A stretch of DNA of 64,000 nt from Sphaerisporangium melleum (GCF_014646695.1 NZ_BMNT01000014.1:18120-82119); one strand, 5' to 3'; counted from the stretch's first letter, positions 38,015-48,441 are shown. Notes: generated by a model not told the origin, from the letters alone. Program-made: numbers and translations.

Positions 38015-38447
38015 GATTCCTCCTTCTGCGGCGAGGAGCCGCCGGGCGGGAGCGCGGCGTGAGGTCGAGCGGGGCATCCCACGGGCGTCCCAGCAGGCGG
38101 CACATGGCGCAGCTCACAGTGGCCAGGACGTTCCAGCATCCCATCCGGCGTGGTTCGCTTGCCATGATTCGACCCGGCTTGATCCAGGTGCTTGGGCGAA
38201 CGATCCTTCGGCCGGGAAAGTTCCACCTGGAAGCGGCTGCCGCGCCCTGGCCTCGCGCGTGGGGCGGGGGGTACGGACCAGCGTACGAGGTGCGGCACGG
38301 GCCCGCGCGGGAGAAAGGACGAGGGCAGGTGCGCGCGAGTCCCGGGCGGGCGGGAAAAGAAGGCGCCCGGCCGCAGGTCACGGCCGGGCGTCCAGGGGCG
38401 TGCGCAGACCGGTCACCCACCACGCGGCGAGCGGCCGTCCCCCGGTG
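38015..38447. other. gap between pentose-phosphate operon end and the membrane HTH gene
   Basis: 433 bases, both flanking genes on the minus strand. It holds the terminator of the operon (38364-38390). No convincing promoter or gene was seen elsewhere in it; plus-strand frames here are artefacts of GC bias. Confidence 0.5.
38364..38390 (-). terminator. terminator of the pentose-phosphate operon
   Basis: A 10-bp stem (38364-38373 with 38381-38390, loop of 7). On the minus strand it is followed by CCTTCTTTTCCC, giving the T-rich tail of a factor-independent terminator, 57 bases after the pgl stop. Confidence 0.8.
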
Positions 38448-39221
38448 TCAGGGGGAGGCGCGGCGGGTCAGCCCCGGCGGGATCTTGGCGGCGGCGGCCC
38501 GGTCGAGCAGGAACAGCGTGCGCAGGCGGCCGCGCGCCCCGGCCCCGGGCACCTGGAAGGGGCCCGACTCCTGCAGCGCCAGCCGGACGGCGCCCGCCTT
38601 GTCCTCGCCCGCCACGATGACCCACACCTCGCGCGCCGCCCTGATCGTCGGGTGGGTCATGCTCACCCGGGTGGGTGGCGGCTTGGGAGAGCCGTGGACG
38701 GCCACGACCGGACGCTCGTCGTGGACGGCGGGCATCTCGGGGAACAACGAGGCCACGTGGCCGTCCGGGCCGAGGCCGAGCAGCAGGATGTCGAACGACG
38801 GCACCGGGCCGTGGTCCTCCGGACGGGCCGCCTTGCGCAGCTCCTCGGCGTACCGCTCGGCGGACTCCTCGGCGGTGACCCCCGCGTCGGGCCCGAGCAC
38901 GGAATGGACGCGGGCCGGGTCGACGTCCACCCGGTCGAGCAGCGCCTCCCGGGCGCCGGTCTCGTTGCGCTCGGGGTCGCCCGTGGGCAGGAACCGCTCG
39001 TCACCCCACCAGATGTCCAGGTGCGGCCAGTCGACCGCGTCGCGCGCCGCCGTGGCGGCGACCTCCTTCAGCACGGCGGTGCCCATGCCGCCGCCGGTCA
39101 GCACCAGGTGCGCCGACCCCTTGGCGGCCTGGGCGTCGGCGAGCCCGGTGATCAGGCGCGCGGCGACCGCCTTGGCCAGCACGTCGGGGTCCCGGTGGAT
39201 CAGGACCGAGGGAACACTCAC
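38448..39221 (-). CDS. pgl: 6-phosphogluconolactonase
   Basis: A 257-residue DevB-type lactonase hydrolysing 6-phosphogluconolactone in the oxidative pentose-phosphate pathway. Hallmarks are LVLTGGGMGTAVLKE, IWWGDERFLP (active region), the GPDGHVASLFP loop and VSMTHPTI. GTG 39221 follows AAGGGG. It is the last gene of the operon and is separated from opcA by 135 bases holding a very strong hairpin. Confidence 0.95.
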   Translation of the reverse strand: MSVPSVLIHRDPDVLAKAVAARLITGLADAQAAKGSAHLVLTGGGMGTAVLKEVAATAARDAVDWPHLDIWWGDERFLPTGDPERNETGAREALLDRVDVDPARVHSVLGPDAGVTAEESAERYAEELRKAARPEDHGPVPSFDILLLGLGPDGHVASLFPEMPAVHDERPVVAVHGSPKPPPTRVSMTHPTIRAAREVWVIVAGEDKAGAVRLALQESGPFQVPGAGARGRLRTLFLLDRAAAAKIPPGLTRRASP

Positions 39222-39252
39222 GAGAACACCCCTTCATCTACGAACAACAGGC

Positions 39253-39306
39253 GCCCGGCACCGCCGCAGCGCGCCGTCACATCGGTGCGCTGCGGCGGTG
39301 CCGGGC
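39253..39306 (-). other. 23-bp intercistronic hairpin between opcA and pgl
   Basis: A perfect 20-bp stem (39253-39272 with 39287-39306), extended by three more pairs with one wobble, and a loop of about eight bases. It lies between two genes of one operon. It could stop part of the transcription before pgl or protect the upstream RNA from decay. Confidence 0.7.
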
Positions 39307-39356
39307 AGCCGGGTCGGCGAACCCGTGCCGCCGGCCCGGCCGGCGGCATCGGAGGG

Positions 39357-40268
39357 TCAGGAGCCGTCGTGGTCGGCGACGTGCCTGATCGCCGAAGCGT
39401 AGACCTCGTCGGGGTCCAGCCGCCGCAGTTCCTCGGCGAGCAGGTCGGAGGTCGGCCGGCGCGCGAGCGCGACGTGCCGGTCGGGCTGTCCCGGCCGGAT
39501 CAGCGTCGCGGTGCGCGAGTCGTGCCGTTCGACCGCGACCTCGCCCTGCTCCAGCACCAGCCGCACCTTGGTCAGGCCCGGCCCGCCGGAGGGGACGACC
39601 TTGACCGGCGCGTCCAGCTTCTCCGACAGCCACACCGCGAGCAGCGAGGCGCTCGGGTGGTTCGGCTCGGCCTCGACGTACCCTTCCACGATCTTGCCCA
39701 CCGGCTGGTCGAACGCCGCCGCGAGCAGGCTGCGCCACGGGGTGATGCGCGTCCAGGCCAGGTCGGTGTCGCCGGGGGTGTACCCCTCGATCCGCCGCTT
39801 GATCGCCCCGACCGGGTCGGGCGCAGAACGGGCGTCGGTGACGCGGCGCTGCCCGAAGTGGCCCACAGGGTCCTTGGCCGGCGCCTCCGGCGCGTCTCCC
39901 GGCCACCACACCACCACCGGGATGTCGGGCAGCAGCAGCGGCGCGAGCACCGAGTCGGCGTGCTCGGTCAGCTCCCCGTACAGGCGCAGCAGCACCACCT
40001 CGCCGGTGGTCAGCTCGCCCACCCGGATCTCGGCGTCCAGCCGGGTCGCCTCGCCGCGCTCCCTCGGGATCACCGCGAGGATGCGCGAGGGGTGCTCGCG
40101 CGCGGCCTCGGAGGCGGCGCGCACCGCGTCGTACTGGTTGCTCTCCTCACAGACCACCACCAGGGTGAGCACCATGCCGACGGCCGGCGCGCCGACCTGG
40201 TGGCGCAGCCGGGTCAGCTGCGAGGAGATGTCGGAGGCCGTGGTCGACCCCATCAGGAAAGTGGTCAC
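39357..40268 (-). CDS. opcA: glucose-6-phosphate dehydrogenase assembly protein OpcA
   Basis: A 303-residue protein with the OpcA hallmarks: an N-terminal TLVVVCEE strand, DIPVVVWWPGDAP, and DLAWTRITPWRSLLAAAFDQP. OpcA is required for assembly or activity of the G6PDH encoded next to it and occurs in cyanobacteria and actinobacteria. It starts 52 bases after zwf ends on the same strand. Confidence 0.94.
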   Translation of the reverse strand: MTTFLMGSTTASDISSQLTRLRHQVGAPAVGMVLTLVVVCEESNQYDAVRAASEAAREHPSRILAVIPRERGEATRLDAEIRVGELTTGEVVLLRLYGELTEHADSVLAPLLLPDIPVVVWWPGDAPEAPAKDPVGHFGQRRVTDARSAPDPVGAIKRRIEGYTPGDTDLAWTRITPWRSLLAAAFDQPVGKIVEGYVEAEPNHPSASLLAVWLSEKLDAPVKVVPSGGPGLTKVRLVLEQGEVAVERHDSRTATLIRPGQPDRHVALARRPTSDLLAEELRRLDPDEVYASAIRHVADHDGS

Positions 40269-40320
40269 AGAGACTCCCGCGTTCCGTCGCCGATCACAAC
40301 CGCCGTACCCGCCGCCGAGC

Positions 40321-42063
40321 TCACAGCCGCCTCCACGCGCGCCCGTCGCGGGCCATCAGCTCGTCGGCCGAGGCCGGGCCGCCGGTACCAGCGGGGTACC
40401 CCTCGGGCTGATCCTCCCGCGAGGCCCAGTACTCCTCGATCGGGTCCATGATCTTCCAGGACAGCTCGACCTCCCGCTGGTGCGGGAACAGCGGCGGGTC
40501 GCCGATGAGCACGTCCAGCAGCAGCCGCTCGTAGGCCTCGGGGGAGGACTCCAGGAACGCCTCGCCGTAGGCGAAGTCCATGTTGACGTCCCTGACCTCC
40601 ATCGCGGTGCCCGGCACCTTGGAGCCGAACCGCACGGTGATGCCCTCGTCCGGCTGGATGCGGATCACCAGGGCATTGTGCCCGAGGATCTCGGTGTCGG
40701 TCTTGCTGAACGGCAGGTGCGGCGCCTGCTGGAACACCACGGCCACCTCGGTCATCCGCCTGCCGAGCCGCTTGCCGGTGCGCAGGTAGAACGGCACACC
40801 GGCCCAGCGCCGGTTGGCGATCTCCACCTTGATCGCGGCGTAGGTCTCGGTCTTGGAGTCCTGCGGGATGCCGTCCTCCTCCAGGAATCCCTTGACCGGC
40901 ACGCCCCCCTGCCAGCCCTCGGTGTACGCGCCACGCGCGGTGGCCAGGCCCAGGTCCTCGGGCAGGGTGACGGCCTCCAGGACCTTCTCCTTCTCCCTGC
41001 GCAGCGAGGAGGCGCCGAAGGCCGTCGGGTCCTCCATGGCGACCAGCGCCAGCAGCTGGAGCAGGTGGTTCTGGATGACGTCCCGGGCCGCGCCGATGCC
41101 GTCGTAATAGCCGGCCCGGCCGCCGACCCCGATGTCCTCGGCCATCGTGATCTGCACGTGGTCGACGTAGCCGCGGTTCCAGATCGGCTCGAACAGCGTG
41201 TTGGCGAAGCGCAGCGCCAGGATGTTCTGGACGGTCTCCTTGCCCAGGTAGTGGTCGATGCGGAACACCGAGTCGGGCTTGAAGGCCGAGTCGACGATGG
41301 CGTTCAGCTCGCGGGCGCTCTGCAGGTCGTGCCCGAACGGCTTCTCGATGACGATGCGCCGCCAGGAGCCCTCCGGGGGCTTGGCCAGGCCGGTGCGCTT
41401 GAGCTGCTCGACCACCACCGGGAAGGCCTTGGGCGGCACCGAGAGGTAGAAGGCGTAGTTGCCGCCGGTGCCCCGGGTCTCGTCGATCTCCTTCAGCGCC
41501 ATGGTCAGCGCGTCGAAGGCGCCGTCGTCGTCGAACGACCCCGGCACGAAGTGCAGGCCCTCGCAGATCTGCTTCCAGACCTCCTCCCGGAAGGGAGTGC
41601 GGGCGTTCTCCTTGACGGCGTCGTGCGTGATCTGCGCGAAGTCCTGGTGGGCCCAGTCGCGGCGGGCGAAGCCGACCAGGGAGAAGCCCGGGGGCAGCAG
41701 GCCCCGGTTGCCCAGGTCGTAGATCGCCGGAAGTAGCTTGCGCCTGGCCAGGTCACCCGTCACGCCGAACAGCACCAGCACCGAGGGGCCGGCCACCTTG
41801 GGCAGGCGCCGGTCGCGGGGATCGCGCAGCGGGTTGGCGTCGATCACGTCCATCGTGGTCGCGGTGCCGGCGATGGCCTGTGTCGCGGTCACCACCTCGT
41901 CGGCGGCGGCCTGCGCCGTGATGACGTTCTCCTCGGGAGCGGCCTTCGCAGGCCGCCTCCCCGAGCGTTTCGTGTTCTGGACCTCGTGGGTCGACGGCTC
42001 GGGCGCGTTCACCGGACCCGCGCCATCGGCGTTCGCCGAGCCCGGCTGCTCGCTGTCGTTCAT
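40321..42063 (-). CDS. zwf: glucose-6-phosphate dehydrogenase
   Basis: A 580-residue enzyme making 6-phosphogluconolactone and NADPH. FGVTGDLARRKLLPAIYDL is the cofactor site, EKPFGHDL and RIDHYLGKE the catalytic region. The ATG at 42063 shares one base with the pgi stop (TGATG on the minus strand) and follows GGGAGG, so this start is well supported. It yields a 70-residue Ala/Glu-rich N-terminal tail that usual Streptomyces enzymes lack; an internal ATG (Met71, at 41853) would give the normal 510 residues but has no ribosome site. Confidence 0.95.
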   Translation of the reverse strand: MNDSEQPGSANADGAGPVNAPEPSTHEVQNTKRSGRRPAKAAPEENVITAQAAADEVVTATQAIAGTATTMDVIDANPLRDPRDRRLPKVAGPSVLVLFGVTGDLARRKLLPAIYDLGNRGLLPPGFSLVGFARRDWAHQDFAQITHDAVKENARTPFREEVWKQICEGLHFVPGSFDDDGAFDALTMALKEIDETRGTGGNYAFYLSVPPKAFPVVVEQLKRTGLAKPPEGSWRRIVIEKPFGHDLQSARELNAIVDSAFKPDSVFRIDHYLGKETVQNILALRFANTLFEPIWNRGYVDHVQITMAEDIGVGGRAGYYDGIGAARDVIQNHLLQLLALVAMEDPTAFGASSLRREKEKVLEAVTLPEDLGLATARGAYTEGWQGGVPVKGFLEEDGIPQDSKTETYAAIKVEIANRRWAGVPFYLRTGKRLGRRMTEVAVVFQQAPHLPFSKTDTEILGHNALVIRIQPDEGITVRFGSKVPGTAMEVRDVNMDFAYGEAFLESSPEAYERLLLDVLIGDPPLFPHQREVELSWKIMDPIEEYWASREDQPEGYPAGTGGPASADELMARDGRAWRRL

Positions 42064-43700
42064 CAAACCTCCCGTGCGGCGGTGAGCAGGTGCCTGACTC
42101 CGGCCTCGCGGTCGGTCAGGTGCAGTCGGACGACCGGACGCCCTCGCTGGTGGAGCGCGTCCCGGTCTCCGAGCGCCTGGGCGAGCTGGAGCCTGCCCAG
42201 GGTGTACGGCCGGCCCGGGACCTCGACGTCGTCGCCGACGGCCCCGGTGATCTGCAGGAAGACGCCGTTCTGCGGGCCCCCCTTGTGGTACTGCCCGGTG
42301 GAGTGCAGGAAGCGCGGGCCCCAGCCGAAGGTCACCGGCCGGTCGGTCCTGATGGACAGCAGCCCCTGCAGGCTCGCCGGGTCGTGGGCCGCCCAGATGT
42401 CGGTGATCTCCTCGAAGGAGGCGTCCTCCGGGACCGGCACGTCGAAGGCGGCGTCGCGGTCCAGGTAGGCCAGGACGGCCAGGTAACCGCGGGAAGGGAT
42501 GTCCGAGAGCAGCGCGGTGAGCACGCCGGGCAGGTCCGTGGCGTTGCCCGGGAGCTCCCCGTACACCTCGACCGGGCCGTCCACCAGCGCGGGGGCGCCG
42601 GCCGGCAGCGGACCGGCGCCGGCCGCGGCCAGGATGCGGGCGGTGTTCTCCTTGGACTCGGTGACGTTGGGCTGGTCGAAGGGGTTGACGCCGAGCAGCC
42701 GCCCGGCCACCGCGGTGGCGTACTCCCAGATCAGGAACTGCGCCCCCAGCGGGCCGCGCACCTCGACGTCGCCATCGGTGTCGATGCCCACCACCAGCTC
42801 GTCGGGCGCGCCGGTCGGGTCGATGCCGGCGACCGGGAGGACGCCCCGGCCCTGCTTGCCGGTGGACTCGGCGATCAGCTGCTCGGCCCAGTCGGGCAGC
42901 CCGTTGATCGGCGAGAGGCTGTCGTCCAGCAGAAGCTTGTCGCGGCCGGCCAGGGCCGCGGCGCCGATCGCGGCACCGAGCGCGAGGCCCGGGTCGTCCT
43001 GCGCGGACCCCGAGCCCAGCAGGGCCCGGGCCTCCTCGGCCTGGCCGAGCAGCCGCGCCACGTCGGCCCCGGCCAGTGCGCTCGGCACCAGGCCGAACGC
43101 CGACAGGGCGCTGTAGCGGCCGCCCACGTGCGGGTCGGCGCGTACCACCGGATAGCCGGCCTCGGCGGCCACCTGCTCCAGCGGCGAGCCGGGGTCGGTG
43201 ACCACGACGACGCGGCCGGCCGGGTCGATGCCGGCGTCGCGGAAGGCCTGTTCGTAGATGCGCAGGTGGGCGTCGGTCTCGATCGTGGTGCCGCTCTTGC
43301 TGGACACCACGACGACGGTGCGCTCCAGCCGGTCGGCGAGCGCCCGGCGGAGCTGGCCGGGGTCGGTGGTGTCCAGGACGGTCAGCGGCACGTCGAAGGT
43401 GGCGCAGATGACCTCGGAGGCCAGCGAGGAGCCGCCCATGCCGGCGAGCACCACGTGGTCCAGGCCCGCGGCCCGGACGCGCTCGGCCAGCGCGGTGATC
43501 TCGGGAAGCAGCTCGCGGGACGCGGCGGGAAGCTTCAGCCAGCCGAGGCGGATCTTCGCTTCCTCCTTGGCCTCCGGCCCCCACAGCGACGGATCACCGG
43601 CCGCCAGCGCCTGCGGCACTCCGTCCCCGACGAGCTTCCGCAGGGCCGGTTCGGCCGCTGCGGCTACCTCCTCGTCACCGTATGTTACGGAAATATCCAT
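42063..43700 (-). CDS. pgi: glucose-6-phosphate isomerase
   Basis: A 545-residue isomerase interconverting glucose 6-phosphate and fructose 6-phosphate. Seen are VVLAGMGGSSLAS, the phosphate-binding VSSKSGTTIET, AESTGKQGRG, and the late HSTGQYHKGGPQNG. It sits between tal and zwf, feeding fructose 6-phosphate from the non-oxidative branch back to the oxidative branch. The N-terminus (ISVTYGDEE) and length fit the actinobacterial type. Confidence 0.95.
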   Translation of the reverse strand: MDISVTYGDEEVAAAAEPALRKLVGDGVPQALAAGDPSLWGPEAKEEAKIRLGWLKLPAASRELLPEITALAERVRAAGLDHVVLAGMGGSSLASEVICATFDVPLTVLDTTDPGQLRRALADRLERTVVVVSSKSGTTIETDAHLRIYEQAFRDAGIDPAGRVVVVTDPGSPLEQVAAEAGYPVVRADPHVGGRYSALSAFGLVPSALAGADVARLLGQAEEARALLGSGSAQDDPGLALGAAIGAAALAGRDKLLLDDSLSPINGLPDWAEQLIAESTGKQGRGVLPVAGIDPTGAPDELVVGIDTDGDVEVRGPLGAQFLIWEYATAVAGRLLGVNPFDQPNVTESKENTARILAAAGAGPLPAGAPALVDGPVEVYGELPGNATDLPGVLTALLSDIPSRGYLAVLAYLDRDAAFDVPVPEDASFEEITDIWAAHDPASLQGLLSIRTDRPVTFGWGPRFLHSTGQYHKGGPQNGVFLQITGAVGDDVEVPGRPYTLGRLQLAQALGDRDALHQRGRPVVRLHLTDREAGVRHLLTAAREV

Positions 43701-43792
43701 TTCAGAAGTTTCTCCTCGCGGGGCCGGCCGGGCCGGTGCCGTCCTCCGGGGATCGCCCGGAGCCCGGCACGCCCAGGCCGGCCGTGAGACGA

Positions 43793-43815
43793 GCCGGCCG
43801 GCACCGCCGGCCGGC
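43793..43815 (-). other. hairpin between tal and pgi
   Basis: Two copies of GCCGGCCGGC (43793-43802, 43806-43815), each self-complementary, form a 9-10 bp stem with a tiny loop in the 138-base gap between tal and pgi. It may modulate read-through or RNA stability; GC bias makes chance formation possible. Confidence 0.45.
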
Positions 43816-43838
43816 CCGCCCTCGGCGGCGGAACCGGC

Positions 43839-44948
43839 TCAGCCGGCCTTGTCCAGCTCCGACTCCAGCGTGCCGAGCAGCTCGGTCCACGAGGCGACGA
43901 ACTTCTCGACGCCCTCGTCCTCCAGCGCCCGCACCACGTCGTCGTAGTCGACGCCGACCTGCTTGAGCGCGGCCATGGTGTCCCAGGCCTCCTCATAGCC
44001 GGGACGGATCGTGTCACCGACGAAGGAGCCCTGCTCGGCCGCCGCGTCCAGCGTCTTCTCCGGCATCGTGTTGACCGTGCCGGCCGTCACGAGCTGGTCG
44101 ATGTACAGCGTGGCCGGGTAGTCGGGGTTCTTCACGCCGGTGGACGCCCACAGCGGACGCTGCGGGTGCGCCCCGGCGGCCTTGAGGGCCTGCCACCGCT
44201 CGCTCGCGATGACCTCCTCGTAGGCGGCGAAGGCCAGGCGGGCGTTGGCGACGGCGGCCTTGCCGCGCAGGGCCAGCGCCTCCGGCGTGCCGATCTTCTC
44301 CAGGCGCTTGTCGATCTCGGTGTCGAAGCGGCTGACGAAGAACGACGCCACCGACTCGATCTTCGACAGGTCCAGGCCGGCCGCCTTGGCCTGCTCCAGG
44401 CCGGTCAGCCAGGCCTCCAGCACGGCGCGGTAGCGCTCGAGGGAGAAGATCAGCGTGACGTTGACGCTGATGCCCTCGGCGAGCGCCTGGGTGATCGCCG
44501 GAAGGCTCTCGACGGTCGCCGGGATCTTGATGTGCACGTTGGGCCGGTTCACCAGCCACCACAGGGCGCGGGCCTCGGCCACGGTCTTCTCGGCGGTGTC
44601 GGTGGCCAGACGCGGGTCGACCTCGATGGACACCCGGCCGTCCACGCCATCGGTGGCGTCGAACACCGGCCGCAGCACGTCCGCGGCCCAGCGGATGTCG
44701 TAGGTCGTGATGGCGCGGACCGCCTCGCCGACGTCCACGCCGCGCACCGACAGGTCGCGCAGCTGCGCGTCGTAGGCGTCGCCCTTGCTCAGCGCCGCGG
44801 CGAAGATGGTGGGGTTGGACGTGACACCGGTCACCTGCTTGTCACGTACGAGCGCCTCGAGGTTGCCACTGCGCAGCCGCTCGCGGCTGATGTCGTCCAG
44901 CCAGATCGACACGCCCTGGCCGGTCAGGCGCTTCAGGTTCTCACTCAT
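43839..44948 (-). CDS. tal: transaldolase
   Basis: A 369-residue actinobacterial-type transaldolase. GVTSNPTIF marks the start of the barrel, and the Schiff-base Lys is in HIKIPAT. It exchanges three-carbon units between sedoheptulose 7-phosphate and glyceraldehyde 3-phosphate. ATG 44948 follows GAGGGA and begins 10 bases after tkt ends, so the two are coupled. Confidence 0.96.
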   Translation of the reverse strand: MSENLKRLTGQGVSIWLDDISRERLRSGNLEALVRDKQVTGVTSNPTIFAAALSKGDAYDAQLRDLSVRGVDVGEAVRAITTYDIRWAADVLRPVFDATDGVDGRVSIEVDPRLATDTAEKTVAEARALWWLVNRPNVHIKIPATVESLPAITQALAEGISVNVTLIFSLERYRAVLEAWLTGLEQAKAAGLDLSKIESVASFFVSRFDTEIDKRLEKIGTPEALALRGKAAVANARLAFAAYEEVIASERWQALKAAGAHPQRPLWASTGVKNPDYPATLYIDQLVTAGTVNTMPEKTLDAAAEQGSFVGDTIRPGYEEAWDTMAALKQVGVDYDDVVRALEDEGVEKFVASWTELLGTLESELDKAG

Positions 44949-44958
44949 GTCTCGTCCC

Positions 44959-47070
44959 TCAGTTTCCGGTCGTCTGGCCCTTGTCGGCGCCGGTCTTCGC
45001 GAGGCTGGCCTTGGCCGCGGCCGCCACGCGCTCGGCGGTGAGGCCGAACTGCTCGTACAACGTCTTATACGGGGCGGAGGCGCCGAAGTGCTCAAGACTT
45101 ACGATCTCGCCTTCCTCCCCTACGAACTGCCGCCAGCCCAGGGCGATTCCCGCCTCGACGGCCACGCGGGCGCGCACCGAGGGAGGCAGCACCGACTGCT
45201 TGTAGGCGTCGTCCTGCTCCTGGAACCACTCGACGCACGGCATGGAGACCACCCGGGTGGGGATGCCCTGCTCCTCCAGCAGCTCGCGGGCGCCGACGGC
45301 CAGCTCGACCTCGCTGCCGGTGCCGATGATGACCACCGCGGGCTGCCCGGTGGAGGCCTCCTGAAGGACGTAGCCACCCTTGGCGATCTTGTCGGGGTCG
45401 GCGGTGCCCTCGTAGACCGGGAGGTTCTGCCGGGTCAGCGCCAGCCCCGCCGGGCGGTCGGTGTGCTCCAGGATGGCCTTCCACGCCGCCGCGGTCTCGT
45501 TGGCGTCGGCAGGGCGCACCACGTCCAGGCCGGGGATGGCCCGCAGCGCCCACAGGTGCTCGACCGGCTGGTGGGTCGGGCCGTCCTCGCCGAGGCCGAT
45601 GGAGTCGTGCGTCCAGACGTAGGTGACCGGCAGCTTCATCAGCGCGGCCAGCCGCACCGAGGGGCGCATGTAGTCGCTGAACACCAGGAAGGTGCCGCCG
45701 TACGGGCGGGTGCCGTTGTGCAGGGCGATGCCGTTGAGGATCGAGCCCATGCCGTGCTCACGGATGCCGAAGTGCAGGGTGCGGCCGTAGCGGCTGCCGG
45801 GGAACGCCTTGGTCTGGTGCTCCTCGGGGATGAACGACGGCTCGCCCTCCATCGTGGTGTTGTTGGACTCGGCCAGGTCGGCCGAGCCGCCCCACAGCTC
45901 GGGCAGCACCGGGGCCAGCGCGGTGAGCACCTGGCCGGACGCCTTGCGGGTCGCCACGGACTTGCCGGCCTCGTAGGACGGCAGGGCCTCCTCCCAGCCG
46001 GCGGGCAGCTTGCGGGCGCTGATGCGGTCGAACAGCGCGGCGCGCTCGGGGTCGGCGTCCCGCCAGCTCTCGTAGCCCTTCTCCCACTCGGCGTGCAGGG
46101 CGCGGCCGCGCTCGGTCACCTTGCGGGCGTGCGCGAGCACCTCCTCGGGCACGTCGAAGCTCTTGGCCGGGTCGAGGCCGAGGACCTCCTTGGTGGCCGC
46201 CACCTCGTCCGCGCCCAGCGCCGAGCCGTGGATCTTGCCGGTGTTCTGCTTGTGCGGCGCGGGCCAGCCGATGATGGTGCGCAGCCGGATCAGCGTCGGG
46301 CGGCCCGTCTCCTCGATCGCCGCGCGGTAGGCCGCGTACAGCTCCTCGACGTTCTCGGAGTACTCGCCGGAGGCGGTCCAGTCGACGGTGACGACGTGCC
46401 AGCCGTAGGCCTCGTAGCGCTTGGCGACGTCCTCGGACAGGGCGATGGAGGTGTCGTCCTCGATGGAGATGTGGTTGTCGTCGTAGATGACGTTGAGGTT
46501 GCCCAGCTTCTGGTGGCCCGCGATGGCGCTCACCTCGTGGCTGATGCCCTCCTCGATGTCGCCGTCGGAGGCGATGGCCCAGATGCGGTGGTCGAAGGGG
46601 CTCGCGCCCTGCTCGGCGTCGGGGTCGAACAGGCCCCGCTCGCGGCGGGCGGCCATCGCCATGCCCACCGCGTTGCCGAGGCCCTGGCCGAGCGGGCCGG
46701 TCGTGGTCTCGACGCCGAGCGTGTGACCGTGCTCAGGGTGCCCCGGGGTGAGGCTGTTCCACTGGCGCAGCGACTTCAGGTCGTCGAGCGTCAGGCCGTA
46801 CCCCGAGAGGTAGAGCTGGATGTAGAGGGTCAGGCTGGAGTGGCCGGCCGACAAGACGAAACGGTCGCGTCCGGTCCACGCCGCATCGGTCGGATCGTGA
46901 CGCAGGACCTTCTGGAAGAGAAGGTAGGCGGCGGGCGCCAGGCTCATGGCGGTGCCGGGGTGGCCCGAGCCCGCCTTCTCCACCGCGTCCATGGCGAGGG
47001 TGCGGACTACGTCGACGGCGCGCCGATCCAGGTCGCTCCACTCAAGGTTTGGCACGAGTTCGCTGCTCAA
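44959..47070 (-). CDS. tkt: transketolase
   Basis: A 703-residue thiamin-diphosphate enzyme and the first gene of the operon. Seen are the N-terminal [30 protein letters not shown], the ThDP motif ([13 protein letters not shown] ... [13 protein letters not shown]), [16 protein letters not shown] and the C-terminal EHFGASAPY. The start is TTG 47070 with AGGAGA at 47084-47079 eight bases ahead. The ribosome site overlaps a perfect palindrome CCTAATTAGG (47082-47091). Confidence 0.96.
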   Translation of the reverse strand: MSSELVPNLEWSDLDRRAVDVVRTLAMDAVEKAGSGHPGTAMSLAPAAYLLFQKVLRHDPTDAAWTGRDRFVLSAGHSSLTLYIQLYLSGYGLTLDDLKSLRQWNSLTPGHPEHGHTLGVETTTGPLGQGLGNAVGMAMAARRERGLFDPDAEQGASPFDHRIWAIASDGDIEEGISHEVSAIAGHQKLGNLNVIYDDNHISIEDDTSIALSEDVAKRYEAYGWHVVTVDWTASGEYSENVEELYAAYRAAIEETGRPTLIRLRTIIGWPAPHKQNTGKIHGSALGADEVAATKEVLGLDPAKSFDVPEEVLAHARKVTERGRALHAEWEKGYESWRDADPERAALFDRISARKLPAGWEEALPSYEAGKSVATRKASGQVLTALAPVLPELWGGSADLAESNNTTMEGEPSFIPEEHQTKAFPGSRYGRTLHFGIREHGMGSILNGIALHNGTRPYGGTFLVFSDYMRPSVRLAALMKLPVTYVWTHDSIGLGEDGPTHQPVEHLWALRAIPGLDVVRPADANETAAAWKAILEHTDRPAGLALTRQNLPVYEGTADPDKIAKGGYVLQEASTGQPAVVIIGTGSEVELAVGARELLEEQGIPTRVVSMPCVEWFQEQDDAYKQSVLPPSVRARVAVEAGIALGWRQFVGEEGEIVSLEHFGASAPYKTLYEQFGLTAERVAAAAKASLAKTGADKGQTTGN

Positions 47071-47505
47071 CTGCTCGATCTCCTAATTAGGTCAACTGGC
47101 CCCGGTTCGGCTCGCGCGCCCGTCCGGTCTCAGGCTTCGCTCCCAACACCGGACCTTAACGGGTCGATTCCCCCACCGTAGTTGCCAGGTTCCGGTGAGC
47201 TGCGGCCGGGGAACAGCAGCGCGCGCATCCCTACAACCTTGCCCGGCGAGAGCGGTCTGGAACACGCCGGGCGCGGCGTCGACCGGCCGCCCTCCGGCCG
47301 GTGCCCGGATCGCGTGCCAGGCGCGGGAGACATGGCCCGCCGCCCCCCGGTGGCAGGGCCGCCGCCAGGGGCATTCGCCCCCGATGCCGGGACCGGCGCC
47401 CCCTCGCACTACAGTGAATTCTCACAGCGCTGGCTCATGCCCGCATTCACACGGATCCGCTCTAATCAGAGGTTACGCGTTGACCCCGCATTCGCTGGAA
47501 GCGCC
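47071..47505. other. divergent control region between tkt and ctaB
   Basis: 435 bases that must hold promoters for the pentose-phosphate operon (minus) and ctaB (plus). I see CCTAATTAGG at 47082-47091 over the tkt ribosome site and a TACAGT hexamer near 47410 facing ctaB, but no complete promoter I would defend. No gene is supported within it. Confidence 0.45.
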
Positions 47506-48441
47506 ATGACGGTGCTGACCACCAAGCCATCGACGGCCTCGGTCTCGGCCGCGCGCCGCTCGATGCCCGCCACCGTACGGGCCTACGTGGCGCTGACCAA
47601 GCCGCGGATCATCGAGCTGCTGCTGATCACGACGATCCCTGTGATGTTCCTCGCAGCCCACGGCTTCCCGCCCCTGTGGACCGCCGTGGCCGTCCTGGTG
47701 TTCGGCACCCTGTCGGCCGGCAGCGCCAACGTGCTCAACTGCTACATCGACCGGGACATCGACGCGCGCATGCGCCGCACCCGCCGCCGCCCGCTGGCCA
47801 TGGCCGAGGTCGCGCCGCGCAACGCGCTGGTCTTCGGCGTCGTGCTCGGCGTGCTGTCGACGCTGGGCCTCGGCCTGAGCGTCAACTGGGTGGCGGCCGG
47901 GCTGTCGCTCGCGGCGATCCTGTTCTACGTCTTCGTCTACTCGATGCTGCTCAAGCGGCGCACCTCGCAGAACGTCGTGTGGGGCGGCATCGCCGGTTGC
48001 ATGCCCGTGCTCATCGGGTGGGCCGGCATCACCGGGCGGGTCGACTGGGCCCCGGTGGTGCTGTTCGGCGTGGTGTTCTTCTGGACGCCTCCGCACACCT
48101 GGACGCTGGCCATGCGCTACCGCGAGGACTACGCGGCGGCCAAGGTGCCCATGCTGCCGGTCGTCGCCGGCGAGCGCCGGGTGGTGCGCGAGAGCGTGGC
48201 CTACACCTGGGCGACCGTGCTGTGCTCGCTGCTGCTGTGGCCGGTCGCCGGCACCACACCGTTCTACGCCGCCGTGGCGGCGGCGCTCGGCGCGGTGTGC
48301 CTGTGGGAGGTCTACCGCCTGCTGGGCCGGCTGAACGCCGGCAAGACCGGCGTCGCGCTGCGCCCGATGCGCTTCTTCCACTGGTCCAACGCCTACCTGG
48401 CGCTGCTGTTCCTCGCCGTCGCCGTCGACTCCCTGCTGTAG
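47506..48441 (+). CDS. ctaB: protoheme IX farnesyltransferase (heme O synthase)
   Basis: A 311-residue UbiA-family membrane enzyme with about nine helices. The first Asp-rich motif is [19 protein letters not shown] and a second region has [14 protein letters not shown]. It adds a farnesyl group to heme B to give heme O, the precursor of heme A for cytochrome oxidase. GGAAG lies five bases before ATG 47506. ctaA, for the next step, is 7 kb downstream on the other strand. Confidence 0.95.
   Translation: MTVLTTKPSTASVSAARRSMPATVRAYVALTKPRIIELLLITTIPVMFLAAHGFPPLWTAVAVLVFGTLSAGSANVLNCYIDRDIDARMRRTRRRPLAMAEVAPRNALVFGVVLGVLSTLGLGLSVNWVAAGLSLAAILFYVFVYSMLLKRRTSQNVVWGGIAGCMPVLIGWAGITGRVDWAPVVLFGVVFFWTPPHTWTLAMRYREDYAAAKVPMLPVVAGERRVVRESVAYTWATVLCSLLLWPVAGTTPFYAAVAAALGAVCLWEVYRLLGRLNAGKTGVALRPMRFFHWSNAYLALLFLAVAVDSLL

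Noticed and set aside
43793..43815. Hairpin between tal and pgi as a true terminator
   Set aside because: The arms are simple GCCGG repeats that fold by chance in such GC-rich DNA, and pgi continues the same operon; listed only as a possible structure.
44785..47181. 798-codon open frame on the plus strand opposite tal and tkt
   Set aside because: The translation is an Arg/Val/Gly/Asp-rich artefact, while the minus strand encodes clear transketolase and transaldolase.
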